Assembly (NCBI RefSeq): GCF_015523155.1 | Contig: NZ_WAKW01000002.1 | Coordinates: forward strand, 1-64,000 | Origin: Methanothermococcus sp. | GTDB taxonomy: Archaea > AGJL01 > Methanococci > Methanococcales > Methanococcaceae | Direction of reading: 5' to 3' | Length of the DNA: 64,000 nucleotides | Part shown: positions 47,664 to 53,989 of the stretch, piece by piece | How positions within the stretch are numbered: position 1 is the stretch's first letter | Layout: each line of letters begins with the position of its first letter | Notes under the pieces: generated by a model | Seen by the model: the letters and a program-made list of their open reading frames with translations, nothing else | Database searches by the model: none | Told to the model about the DNA's origin: nothing | Made by a program: the position numbers and the translations under genes

Positions 47664-48656
47664 TTGTATAAAATATGTGTAATTGAAGGAGATGGAATAG
47701 GAAAAGAAGTAATTCCTGCAACAGTTAATGTTTTAAAGGCTACTGGAATTGATTTTGAATTTGTTCATGCTGAGGCAGGGGATGAGGTCTTTGAAAAAAC
47801 AGGAGTGGCTCTTCCAGAAGAAACCGTGGAAATAGCAAAGGAATGTGATGCCGTATTATTCGGTGCAGCAGGAGAAACCGCCGCTGATGTGATTGTTAAA
47901 TTGAGAAAAATATTAAATACCTATGCAAATGTTAGACCTGTTAAGGCATATAAGGGAATAAACTGTTTAAAGGACAATATCGACTATATAATAGTTAGAG
48001 AAAACACAGAAGGATTATATAAAGGAATAGAGGCAGAACTAACAAAAGACGTATATACTGCAACAAGAGTAATTACAAGAGATGCCTGTGAAAAAATATT
48101 TAAATTTGCATTTGAGGTGGCAAAAGATAGAAAAAAGCAAGGGAAAGAAGGAAAAGTTACATGCACACACAAGGCAAATGTTTTGAAATTAACGGATGGT
48201 GTATTTAAAAGTATATTCTACGAAGTTGCAAAGAACTATCCAGAAATAAAAACAAACGATTTCTATATAGATGCCATGAACATGTATGCCATCACAAGAC
48301 CTGAAACCTTTGATGTTGTTGTTACATCAAACTTATTTGGAGATATTTTATCGGATGGTGCAGCAGGAACAGTGGGAGGTCTTGGAATGGCTCCTTCTGC
48401 AAATATTGGGGACAAATACGGATTGTTTGAACCTGTTCATGGTTCAGCACCAGACATTGCTGGAAAAGGTATAGCAAATCCAACAGCAACAATATTAACA
48501 GGAGTTTTAATGTTGAGGTATTTGGGAGAAAACGATGCTGCGGATAGAGTAGAGAAGGCACTGGAAGAGGTTCTTGAAAATAAATTAACAACACCTGATT
48601 TAGGCGGAACATTGAAAACATTTGAAATGGCAGAAGAAGTTGCTAAAAGAGTGTAA
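47664..48656 (+). CDS. leuB: 3-isopropylmalate dehydrogenase
   Basis: This NAD-dependent oxidative decarboxylase acts in leucine synthesis. The 330-aa protein has ICVIEGDGIGKEV, IIVRENTEGLYKG, the Lys in THKANVLK, VTSNLFGDILSD and GLFEPVHGSAPDIAGK. The homologous aksF (homoisocitrate dehydrogenase for coenzyme B) differs from it in the GETAADVIVKLR region as I recall, so leuB is preferred. The start is probably the TTG after GGTGATGTA, giving MYKICVIEGDG. Confidence 0.8.
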   Translation: MYKICVIEGDGIGKEVIPATVNVLKATGIDFEFVHAEAGDEVFEKTGVALPEETVEIAKECDAVLFGAAGETAADVIVKLRKILNTYANVRPVKAYKGINCLKDNIDYIIVRENTEGLYKGIEAELTKDVYTATRVITRDACEKIFKFAFEVAKDRKKQGKEGKVTCTHKANVLKLTDGVFKSIFYEVAKNYPEIKTNDFYIDAMNMYAITRPETFDVVVTSNLFGDILSDGAAGTVGGLGMAPSANIGDKYGLFEPVHGSAPDIAGKGIANPTATILTGVLMLRYLGENDAADRVEKALEEVLENKLTTPDLGGTLKTFEMAEEVAKRV

Positions 48657-48788
48657 ATTATTTAAGTGCCATAAGATTAATAGAAAAATAGAAAGTAAAT
48701 AAACACCAAATAAAAGAAAATAGAAACTAAAAACTAAATAGAAAGTAGATGGTGTAAAATAAAGTAATAAATAGAAATTAGTGATAAA

Positions 48789-49520
48789 ATGGATATAGCT
48801 ATCAATGAAATATTAAAAAAGGAACCAATATATAGTGGAAAGGCAAAATCCATATACAAAATAGATGATGACAAGGTTTTAATTGAATTTAGAGATGATA
48901 TTACAGCAGGAAATGGGAAAAAACACGATGTGAAAAAAGGAAAAGGGCACCTAAATGCCTTAATATCTTCAAAATTATTCAAACTTTTAAATGAAAATAA
49001 TGTTCCCACCCATTTCATAGAATACATTGAACCAATCTACATGATTGCTAAAAATGTGGAAATCATACCAATTGAAGTTATAGTTAGAAATATTACAGCA
49101 GGGAGCTTATGCAGAAGATACCCATTTGAAGAAGGCAAAGAGTTAGCAACCCCTATTGTGCAGTTCGACTACAAAAACGACGACTACGGAGACCCAATGT
49201 TAAATAATGATATAGCTCTTGCCTTAAACCTTGCAACAGAAGAGGAATTAAAAGAATTAAAAGAATTGGCATTGAAAGTAAATGAAACCTTGAAAAAATT
49301 CTTTGATGAAAAGGGCATAACCCTTGTAGATTTCAAAATCGAAATTGGAAGAACAAAGGATGGAAAATTAGTAGTTGCAGACGAAATTAGCCCAGACACC
49401 ATGAGATTATGGGACAAAGAAACAAAGGATGTTCTTGATAAGGATGTTTATAGAAAGGACATGGGAGATGTTGTTGAAAAATACGAAGTTGTAGCAAAAA
49501 GAATAGGATGTATGGAGTAA
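48789..49520 (+). CDS. purC: SAICAR synthetase
   Basis: The enzyme joins CAIR and aspartate in purine synthesis. The 243-aa protein shows SGKAKSIYKIDDDKVLIEFRDDITAGNGKK, EVIVRNITAGSLCRR and the C-terminal VADEISPDTMRLWD. It is followed by purS 15 bp later. The unit is a small purine operon. Confidence 0.96.
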   Translation: MDIAINEILKKEPIYSGKAKSIYKIDDDKVLIEFRDDITAGNGKKHDVKKGKGHLNALISSKLFKLLNENNVPTHFIEYIEPIYMIAKNVEIIPIEVIVRNITAGSLCRRYPFEEGKELATPIVQFDYKNDDYGDPMLNNDIALALNLATEEELKELKELALKVNETLKKFFDEKGITLVDFKIEIGRTKDGKLVVADEISPDTMRLWDKETKDVLDKDVYRKDMGDVVEKYEVVAKRIGCME

Positions 49521-49535
49521 GGAGGTAATATTTAT

Positions 49536-49784
49536 ATGTATAAAGCAACAGTTGTAATTAAATTAAAAAAAGGAGTTTTAAATCCAGAAGGTAGAACAGT
49601 TTTGAGAGCTCTGAACTTCTTAGGATACGATGAAGTAAAAGATGCAAAAACCTTTAAGTGTGTAGAACTCATGGTTGAAGGGGATGATGAAAATAAGGTA
49701 ATGGAAAGAGTAGAAGAAATGTGTAAAAAATTATTGGCAAATCCTGTGATTCATGATTATGAAATTAAATTGGAAAAAATTTAA
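49536..49784 (+). CDS. purS: Phosphoribosylformylglycinamidine synthase subunit PurS
   Basis: The 82-aa small subunit of the PurSLQ complex (FGAM synthase) starts MYKATVVIKLKKGVLNPEGR, with a ferredoxin-like fold and CKKLLANPVIHDYEI near the end. GGAGGTAATATTTAT precedes the ATG. The large subunits are elsewhere. Confidence 0.94.
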   Translation: MYKATVVIKLKKGVLNPEGRTVLRALNFLGYDEVKDAKTFKCVELMVEGDDENKVMERVEEMCKKLLANPVIHDYEIKLEKI

Positions 49785-49955
49785 ATTTTATTTTTATTAT
49801 TTTTATTTAGATTTTCAAAATCATATATTATTTATCTATATATTTATATATAAGCATATATAAATAATACTTAAAAATATAAATATGTTAAATGATAAAT
49901 GATGATAAATAATTATAATTATTAAAAATGATATAATAACACCACCCGTGAGAAC

Positions 49956-50561
49956 ATGACTACCCATATAATAAATATTGGATACCATATAGAACATATT
50001 TATAAACCAATTGCTGAATTTGGAGCAAAAAAGGTTATAATTATATATGCTAAGGATGATGAAAAGTATCTTACTGAAAAAGACTATGAGACTATAGATG
50101 ATGCAGTTAAAAAAGCAGAAAATCTATGTAAGATGTTGGGTTTAGAATATAAAAAAATAAGGGTAAATGGCATAGAATTTGAAAAGAATGTAGAAATATT
50201 TAGGGAGATTATAAAAAAAGAAGATGATAATATTATTGTAAATTTAACTGGTGGGAGAAAAATAACCTCCTTTGCATTATTGTACGCTTCTCTTTACGAG
50301 TTCCAGAAAATCGATAAAATTGTTTATGTGCATGATAAGAGAATAGTGGAATTTCCAAAAATAGCTCATCCATATAATTTAACAAAATTTGAGAGAAAAA
50401 TATTGGCTTCATTAAATGAAGGGGAAAAGACAATAACTGAATTAGCTAAAGAGTTTAATGTATCCCTTCCTGCAATTATCAAATACATAAATTCCTTAGA
50501 ACAGAAAAAACTGGTAAAAACATATAAAATAGGAAGAAAGAGAATTGTAAATATAATCTAA
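49956..50561 (+). CDS. CARF-domain winged-helix regulator (Csa3-like), no cas genes nearby
   Basis: The 201-aa protein has a Rossmann-like CARF domain (residues 1 to ~125) with the nucleotide-binding motif NLTGGRKITSFALL. A winged HTH of about 65 residues follows (FERKILASLNEGEKTITELAKEFNVSLPAIIKYINSLEQKKLV). This is the architecture of Csa3, which senses cyclic oligoadenylate and controls CRISPR genes. No cas gene or CRISPR array is in this window, so the target is unknown. TATA-like sequence lies near 49855. GTGAGAAC precedes the ATG. Confidence 0.8.
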   Translation: MTTHIINIGYHIEHIYKPIAEFGAKKVIIIYAKDDEKYLTEKDYETIDDAVKKAENLCKMLGLEYKKIRVNGIEFEKNVEIFREIIKKEDDNIIVNLTGGRKITSFALLYASLYEFQKIDKIVYVHDKRIVEFPKIAHPYNLTKFERKILASLNEGEKTITELAKEFNVSLPAIIKYINSLEQKKLVKTYKIGRKRIVNII

Positions 50562-50609
50562 AAAATTAATAAAGAAAGAATTTATAGATAAATAAAGATA
50601 AAAAATATT

Positions 50610-50753
50610 GGTGAAAATATGAAATACGGAAAAACCACAAAAAAATACACCGAGAAATTTAAAAAACAATCCAGAATAAGAAAAATAAAATATGTTGATT
50701 ATGATGAGCTCCCAGCATGGATAAGAAGGGCAGAGGATAGGATAAATAAAATG
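50610..50753 (+). repeat. 144-bp direct repeat, copy 1
   Basis: From the GGTG ribosome site through 45 codons, this segment is identical to 51131-51274 (offset 521 bp). The identity ends sharply after codon 45, and the two ORFs then diverge. This points to recent duplication or conversion within the small-ORF family. Confidence 0.9.
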
Positions 50754-50849
50754 AGTCATGAAGAGTTTTGTGAGGAGATGATAAAATTTGGAACAGAAGC
50801 AAAAAAAGTAGGTGGTGTTATAAATTTAGTGTTTAGGGATATACACTAA
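50619..50849 (+). CDS. Small protein of the PAWIxRAE family, copy A
   Basis: The 76-aa protein starts MKYGKTTKKYTEKFKKQSRI, is very basic in its first 27 residues, then has YDELPAWIRRAEDRINKM and an acidic helix. Its first 45 residues equal those of the ORF at 51140. The basic-then-acidic layout would suit a small DNA-binding or antitoxin-like protein, but I do not recognise a family. GGTGAAAAT precedes the ATG. Confidence 0.7.
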   Translation: MKYGKTTKKYTEKFKKQSRIRKIKYVDYDELPAWIRRAEDRINKMSHEEFCEEMIKFGTEAKKVGGVINLVFRDIH

Positions 50850-50889
50850 GTTCATGAATTCATCGGGAGATAATATTTCTGGTGGGGAT

Positions 50890-51057
50890 ATGATTGTTAA
50901 AACTAAAACTAAAAAAGAGGAATATAAAAAACCTGCATGGATTATTAAAGCAGAAAACAAAATTGAAAAATTAAGTGATGATGAGTTAGATGAGTTATTC
51001 GATACTACTTACAATAAATTAAAAAAAGGAGGATTACGGGAAGCACTGGGGATTTAA
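50890..51057 (+). CDS. Small protein of the same family, divergent copy B
   Basis: I use the ATG giving MIVKTKTKKEEYKKPAWIIK, since GGTGGGGAT lies directly upstream. The 55-aa product shares the PAWIxxAExxIxKx core with the flanking ORFs but is otherwise different. The three ORFs form a tandem array of related small genes on one strand. The function is unknown. Confidence 0.6.
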   Translation: MIVKTKTKKEEYKKPAWIIKAENKIEKLSDDELDELFDTTYNKLKKGGLREALGI

Positions 51058-51130
51058 TATTTTTTATACAATATTGTCATAAGTTATTACATAGTTCCGT
51101 AGGAATTCCATAAAAAACAGCATGTATTTG

Positions 51131-51274
51131 GGTGAAAATATGAAATACGGAAAAACCACAAAAAAATACACCGAGAAATTTAAAAAACAATCCAGAATAA
51201 GAAAAATAAAATATGTTGATTATGATGAGCTCCCAGCATGGATAAGAAGGGCAGAGGATAGGATAAATAAAATG
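51131..51274 (+). repeat. 144-bp direct repeat, copy 2
   Basis: This is identical to 50610-50753. It covers the ribosome binding site and the first 45 codons of the small ORF at 51140. Confidence 0.9.
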
Positions 51275-51367
51275 CCGACAGAAAAGTATTGGGAAGAACT
51301 TGAAAAATTTGCAGATGAGCTTAATAAAAAAGGGGTTGATGAGGTTTTATTTGGGGATATAAAATAA
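51140..51367 (+). CDS. Small protein of the PAWIxRAE family, copy C
   Basis: The 75-aa protein has the same first 45 residues as copy A, then a different tail (PTEKYWEELEKFADELNKKG). GGGTGAAAAT precedes the ATG; the ORF-track start is six codons upstream without a ribosome site. Its last 21 bp overlap the 3' end of the convergent PIN gene. Confidence 0.7.
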   Translation: MKYGKTTKKYTEKFKKQSRIRKIKYVDYDELPAWIRRAEDRINKMPTEKYWEELEKFADELNKKGVDEVLFGDIK

Positions 51368-51817
51368 CTTCAAAAACTCATTTGGCATTAGTAGTTCGGG
51401 GAGTGATAAATTTATTCCTTTAAACTCTTTTTTTATTAGATTTCGATGATTAATAAGGTGTTTCCTATTATATGTTATTAAATATTGACATCCCAACAAA
51501 GATGATTCAATGGCAATATATAAGTCATCCTTTTTAATACCTTTATCAAGCAAAGGTTTTGGAATATTTATTTTTTTGGCTTTGTTTAATATTTTTTTAT
51601 TGCTTGACCAAACAACACAATTTTTATATTTCTGTGCTTCTTTCCTAACTAATTTAGGGGCTTTTGCCAATTCAATAGACACGCCAAGAGGAACAATAAC
51701 TTTTATATGTGGATTGATGCATGCAAATTTGAAGAAAAGGCAGGCATAATCCCCCCTCTCGCTTTTTTCAGGTAAGTATCCAAATATATTATTATCTATC
51801 GCAACCTTAACAACCAT
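51347..51817 (-). CDS. PIN-domain protein, putative toxin ribonuclease
   Basis: The 156-aa protein starts MVVKVAIDNNIFGYLPEKSE. The acidic PIN residues are the first Asp (AIDNNIF), a Glu in GVSIELAKAP and the Asp in IKKDDLYIAIES, followed by YLITYNRKHL. PIN proteins are RNases, often VapC-like toxins. It lies 21 bp after the 136-aa gene, which could be its antitoxin or a partner. No AbrB-, RHH- or Phd-like sequence is obvious in that partner. Confidence 0.75.
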   Translation of the reverse strand: MVVKVAIDNNIFGYLPEKSERGDYACLFFKFACINPHIKVIVPLGVSIELAKAPKLVRKEAQKYKNCVVWSSNKKILNKAKKINIPKPLLDKGIKKDDLYIAIESSLLGCQYLITYNRKHLINHRNLIKKEFKGINLSLPELLMPNEFLKLFYIPK

Positions 51818-51838
51818 ATTACCTTCTCAATACTTTCT

Positions 51839-52249
51839 TCAAAGGTTTTGAAAAATCAGGTTAAAATCTATCCCAAGTATGTCCATTTTTCCAGGATTTT
51901 TAGCCCATTGTTCCAAATCTTTTGCAGGGTGTTTCGATTTTTCTAAATCAATAACTTTTTTACTCTTAATTTTTTCATCCCGTTCCTGTGCAGATTTGCT
52001 TCTTTCTTCATGGAGCTCCCTGGCAATATTTAATAAATGTTGGATGTATTTATCATCATATTTTTCTTCATCGTATTCTTTATTTTCAATCATGTTCTTT
52101 ATGTAATTTGCTACTATCTCTTTATTTTCTGGATAAGATAATGTAGGGTCAATTAATGCTTCCAAATCAATTAAATCTTCATCAATACCATGTTTTTTTA
52201 AAAATCTTTTTAAGTTGTATATTTGCAGTCCCTTGCTCATTACTTTCAT
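51839..52249 (-). CDS. Hypothetical protein upstream of the PIN gene
   Basis: The 136-aa, highly charged, mostly helical protein (MSKGLQIYNLKRFLKKHGID near the start, many Lys/Glu in the middle) has no recognised domain. The start overlaps the stop of the 33-aa gene upstream (ATGA), so the genes are translationally coupled. Its position directly before the PIN gene makes an antitoxin role possible, but nothing in the sequence shows it. Confidence 0.6.
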   Translation of the reverse strand: MKVMSKGLQIYNLKRFLKKHGIDEDLIDLEALIDPTLSYPENKEIVANYIKNMIENKEYDEEKYDDKYIQHLLNIARELHEERSKSAQERDEKIKSKKVIDLEKSKHPAKDLEQWAKNPGKMDILGIDFNLIFQNL

Positions 52250-52347
52250 TTCCTCACCTCATCCATTAACCTATTTGTGGAGTATGTTAATGCAACAGTA
52301 AATGCAAGAACTACAATGCCCCAAAATATTACCTTATCGAGTTTCAT
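52246..52347 (-). CDS. 33-aa single-span membrane protein
   Basis: This ORF is too short for the track. It reads MKLDKVIFWGIVVLAFTVAL and continues to a charged C-terminus. One transmembrane helix fills residues 5-22. Its ATG lies one base after the stop of the 67-aa gene (TAAcATG), and its TGA overlaps the next ATG, which supports translation in a compact operon. The function is unknown. Confidence 0.6.
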   Translation of the reverse strand: MKLDKVIFWGIVVLAFTVALTYSTNRLMDEVRK

Positions 52348-52348
52348 G

Positions 52349-52552
52349 TTAAACCACACCCACAGGAATTTTAAAGTATTTGCATAACTCCATGACCTCA
52401 TCTTTTTCCGAAATATCTTCAATTAAGTTATTATCACGGTCATAAATAAGAAATCTAAAATTATCACTATTATATACTAAATAATTTCTTTTGAAAATTT
52501 CTTCATTTACTTTTACAGAAGTTAATATTTTCTTAACTTCTACGAGTTTCAT
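52349..52552 (-). CDS. Hypothetical 67-aa protein
   Basis: The small protein MKLVEVKKILTSVKVNEEIF... has alternating charged and hydrophobic segments (NFRFLIYDRDNNLIEDISE) and no recognised domain. Its ATG overlaps the TGA of the frameshifted gene upstream, so it belongs to the same minus-strand operon as the 33-aa, 136-aa and PIN genes. Confidence 0.55.
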   Translation of the reverse strand: MKLVEVKKILTSVKVNEEIFKRNYLVYNSDNFRFLIYDRDNNLIEDISEKDEVMELCKYFKIPVGVV

Positions 52553-52831
52553 ATCCTTAAATGCCTCAATAATTTTATGGTTGCATACAAATAATGTATA
52601 TATAAAATTCTCTTTTTATCCTCAACAGTTTTCAAAGATGAATAAACTTTCCAAGCATAATTACATATTGCATCTATATTTTTTGGCGGTTTTGTTAAAC
52701 TCTTTAACAGCTTCTTTTATGAAATTTTTTAAATGGTAATCAAATTTTTTCCTATTCTTAAATTCATCTAAATAATAATTGCAAAGTTCAATATAATAAT
52801 AGTAGTAGTATTTCCAAGCATATTCTTTCAC
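52549..52831 (-). pseudogene. Frameshifted gene upstream of the small operon
   Basis: The first frame reads VKEYAWKYYYYYYIELCNYY and stops after about 56 codons. A second frame, offset by one base near the AACAAAACCGCC tract, continues as PKNIDAICNYAWKVYSSLKT and ends in a TGA that overlaps the next ATG. The two halves together look like one helical protein rich in Tyr and Lys. I cannot name it. It overlaps the integrase remnant on the other strand by a few bases. Confidence 0.6.
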
Positions 52832-52834
52832 TCT

Positions 52835-53140
52835 AATCTATTCCAAAATAAAAACGGTGGCAAAGTTGGAGACTACTGGATTAGGAAAGTGTTTAAGGGA
52901 ACTATAAACGACCTAATAGGTAAGGGGATTATCCCAAAAAATAAACGAATTACACTACATTCCCTTAGACATGGAAGGGTGGTAGATTTGCTAAATAAGG
53001 GTTATGGTTTGGATATTGTTGGAGATTATGTTGGACATAAGGATATAAAAACAACTATGGTTTATGCTCACTCCAACAGCAGAAAAAAGAAATTATTAAA
53101 AGAAATTCAAAAGGACTTGGATAGGGGGACTAATTTTTAA
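52835..53140 (+). pseudogene. C-terminal remnant of a tyrosine recombinase (integrase)
   Basis: About 100 codons remain open and read as the catalytic half of an XerC/phage-integrase protein. HSLRHGRV holds the His-x-x-Arg pair, VGHKD is the second His box, and TTMVYAHSN holds the nucleophilic Tyr. The N-terminal DNA-binding and core domains are missing, and the full-length family is about 300 aa. It ends 58 bp before the tRNA-His gene, as expected for a decayed element at a tRNA cluster. Confidence 0.8.
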
Positions 53141-53198
53141 GAAAAAAATAAATATAAAAAAGACCAAATAACTCTTAAAATCGTTAAAAAAGTAAAAG

Positions 53199-53271
53199 GG
53201 CCGGGACCGGGAATTGAACCCGGGTCAGGGGATCCACAGTCCCCCAGGATAGCCACTACCCTACCCCGGCC
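53199..53271 (-). tRNA. tRNA-His (GTG)
   Basis: The acceptor is GCCGGGG/TCCCGGC, with the extra G at -1 opposite C73 that marks tRNA-His. The anticodon loop is CTGTGGA between GGGGA and TCCCC, and the T arm is CCGGG TTCAATT CCCGG. The CCA is not encoded. It is the last gene of the minus-strand tRNA unit. Confidence 0.95.
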
Positions 53272-53314
53272 ACAATAAAAAATAATAACTTTCATCCCTA
53301 CCCCAAATAAGTAG

Positions 53315-53399
53315 TGCAGGGGCAGGGATTTGAACCCTGGAACCACTACTGGACAGGATTCTAAGTCCTGCGTCTTTGGCCAGGCTCGACAACCCCTGC
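53315..53399 (-). tRNA. tRNA-Leu (TAG)
   Basis: The acceptor is GCAGGGG/CCCCTGC, the anticodon loop CTTAGAA (TAG), and there is a long variable arm (GTCCAGTAGTGGTT region), as expected of a class II tRNA. The T arm is CCAGG(G)TTCAAATCCCTG. No intron is present. Confidence 0.95.
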
Positions 53400-53407
53400 A
53401 TAATAAA

Positions 53408-53428
53408 TTAAGTGCTCCAGCCGGGATT
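53408..53428. repeat. Copy of the tRNA-Glu 3' end (att-like direct repeat)
   Basis: This 21-bp sequence, which includes AGTGCTCCAGCCGGGATT, is identical to 53512-53532, the 3' end of the tRNA-Glu gene and three or so flanking bases. The offset is 104 bp. Beyond it only a degraded T arm follows, so it is not a second tRNA. Duplicated tRNA 3' ends are typical traces of integrase-mediated insertion. Confidence 0.85.
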
Positions 53429-53433
53429 CAAAC

Positions 53434-53490
53434 GCATCCTTTAAAAAAGGATGCCATCCAAAGTCCAAACCTTACTTCGTAAGGTTTGGA
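53434..53490. repeat. Two perfect hairpins between the tRNA-Glu 3' repeats
   Basis: GCATCCTT/AAGGATGC (53434-53454, 8-bp stem, 5-nt loop) is followed by TCCAAACCTTAC/GTAAGGTTTGGA (53464-53490, 12-bp stem, 3-nt loop). Both are perfect and much richer in GC than the flanks. They fill most of the ~80 bp between the truncated repeat and tRNA-Glu. They could be a small RNA, processing signals or recombination scars. Confidence 0.75.
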
Positions 53491-53516
53491 ACCTAATGCT
53501 GAACATTAAATTTAAG

Positions 53517-53591
53517 TGCTCCAGCCGGGATTTGAACCCGAGTCGCGGGCTCGAAAGGCCCGCATGATTGGCCGGACTACACCACTGGAGC
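53517..53591 (-). tRNA. tRNA-Glu (TTC)
   Basis: The acceptor is GCTCCAG/CTGGAGC with A73. The anticodon loop CTTTCGA lies between GCGGGC and GCCCGC, and the T arm is TCGGG TTCAAAT CCCGG. The CCA is not encoded. Its 3' end is the source of the direct repeat at 53408-53428. Confidence 0.96.
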
Positions 53592-53602
53592 ATTGCTATT
53601 TA

Positions 53603-53677
53603 TGGGACCGAAGGGATTTGAACCCTTGACCACTCGGTTATGAGCCGAGCGCTCCAACCAGGCTGAGCTACGGTCCC
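53603..53677 (-). tRNA. tRNA with CAT anticodon (Ile2 or elongator Met)
   Basis: The acceptor is GGGACCG/CGGTCCC, the anticodon loop CTCATAA between CTCGG and CCGAG, and the T arm AAGGG TTCAAAT CCCTT. It lacks initiator features. The archaeal elongator tRNA-Met often has an intron; this gene has none and its sequence looks closer to tRNA-Ile2 (agmatidine-modified CAU). The isotype is not settled. Confidence 0.9.
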
Positions 53678-53704
53678 ATAATGTTTATTAATTTATAAAA
53701 AAAA

Positions 53705-53780
53705 TGGCGCCCCCAGCAGGACTCGAACCTGCGACCTACGGATTAACAGTCCGTCGCTCTACCTACTAAGCTATGGGGGC
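53705..53780 (-). tRNA. tRNA-Asn (GTT), CCA encoded
   Basis: The acceptor is GCCCCCA/TGGGGGC with discriminator G and an encoded CCA end (53705-53707). The anticodon loop CTGTTAA lies between ACGGA and TCCGT, and the T arm is GCAGG TTCGAGT CCTGC. It is the first gene of the minus-strand tRNA unit Asn, CAT, Glu, Leu, His, and the only one here with an encoded CCA. Confidence 0.95.
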
Positions 53781-53823
53781 TCTTGCAATTTTATCTTTTG
53801 CACAATAACAATTTAATTCCTAC

Positions 53824-53855
53824 TATATAAACTTTTCGGCGAAAAGTATATATAT
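53824..53855. promoter_or_regulatory. Divergent tRNA promoters with symmetrical BRE elements
   Basis: The sequence ACTTTTCG-G-CGAAAAGT (53831-53847) is a perfect inverted repeat, with TATATAA on its left and ATATATAT on its right. Each half gives CGAAAAGT plus TATA, the same element that precedes tRNA-Trp. The left half drives the Asn-to-His unit and the right half drives tRNA-Phe. Confidence 0.8.
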
Positions 53856-53893
53856 GATGAATACATTGTTTAGTTTAAGATTTGCCCTACAAT

Positions 53894-53967
53894 GCCGTGG
53901 TAGTTCAGCCTGGGAGAACGCTGGACTGAAGATCCAGTTGTCGGGTGTTCGAATCACCCCCACGGCA
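53894..53967 (+). tRNA. tRNA-Phe (GAA)
   Basis: The acceptor is GCCGTGG/CCACGGC with A73. The anticodon loop CTGAAGA lies between CTGGA and TCCAG, and the T arm is CGGGTG TTCGAAT CACCC. It is the only plus-strand gene of the tRNA cluster. Confidence 0.95.
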
Positions 53968-53989
53968 TATTTATTTTAAGCATATTAAT

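Noticed and set aside
49785-53150. CRISPR array near the CARF gene
   Set aside because: I found no regularly spaced short repeats. The only repeats are the 144-bp gene duplication and the tRNA-Glu end copy.
53408-53510. A seventh tRNA gene before tRNA-Leu
   Set aside because: Only the last ~20 nt resemble a tRNA. There is no 5' acceptor, D arm or anticodon arm, and the T stem does not pair.
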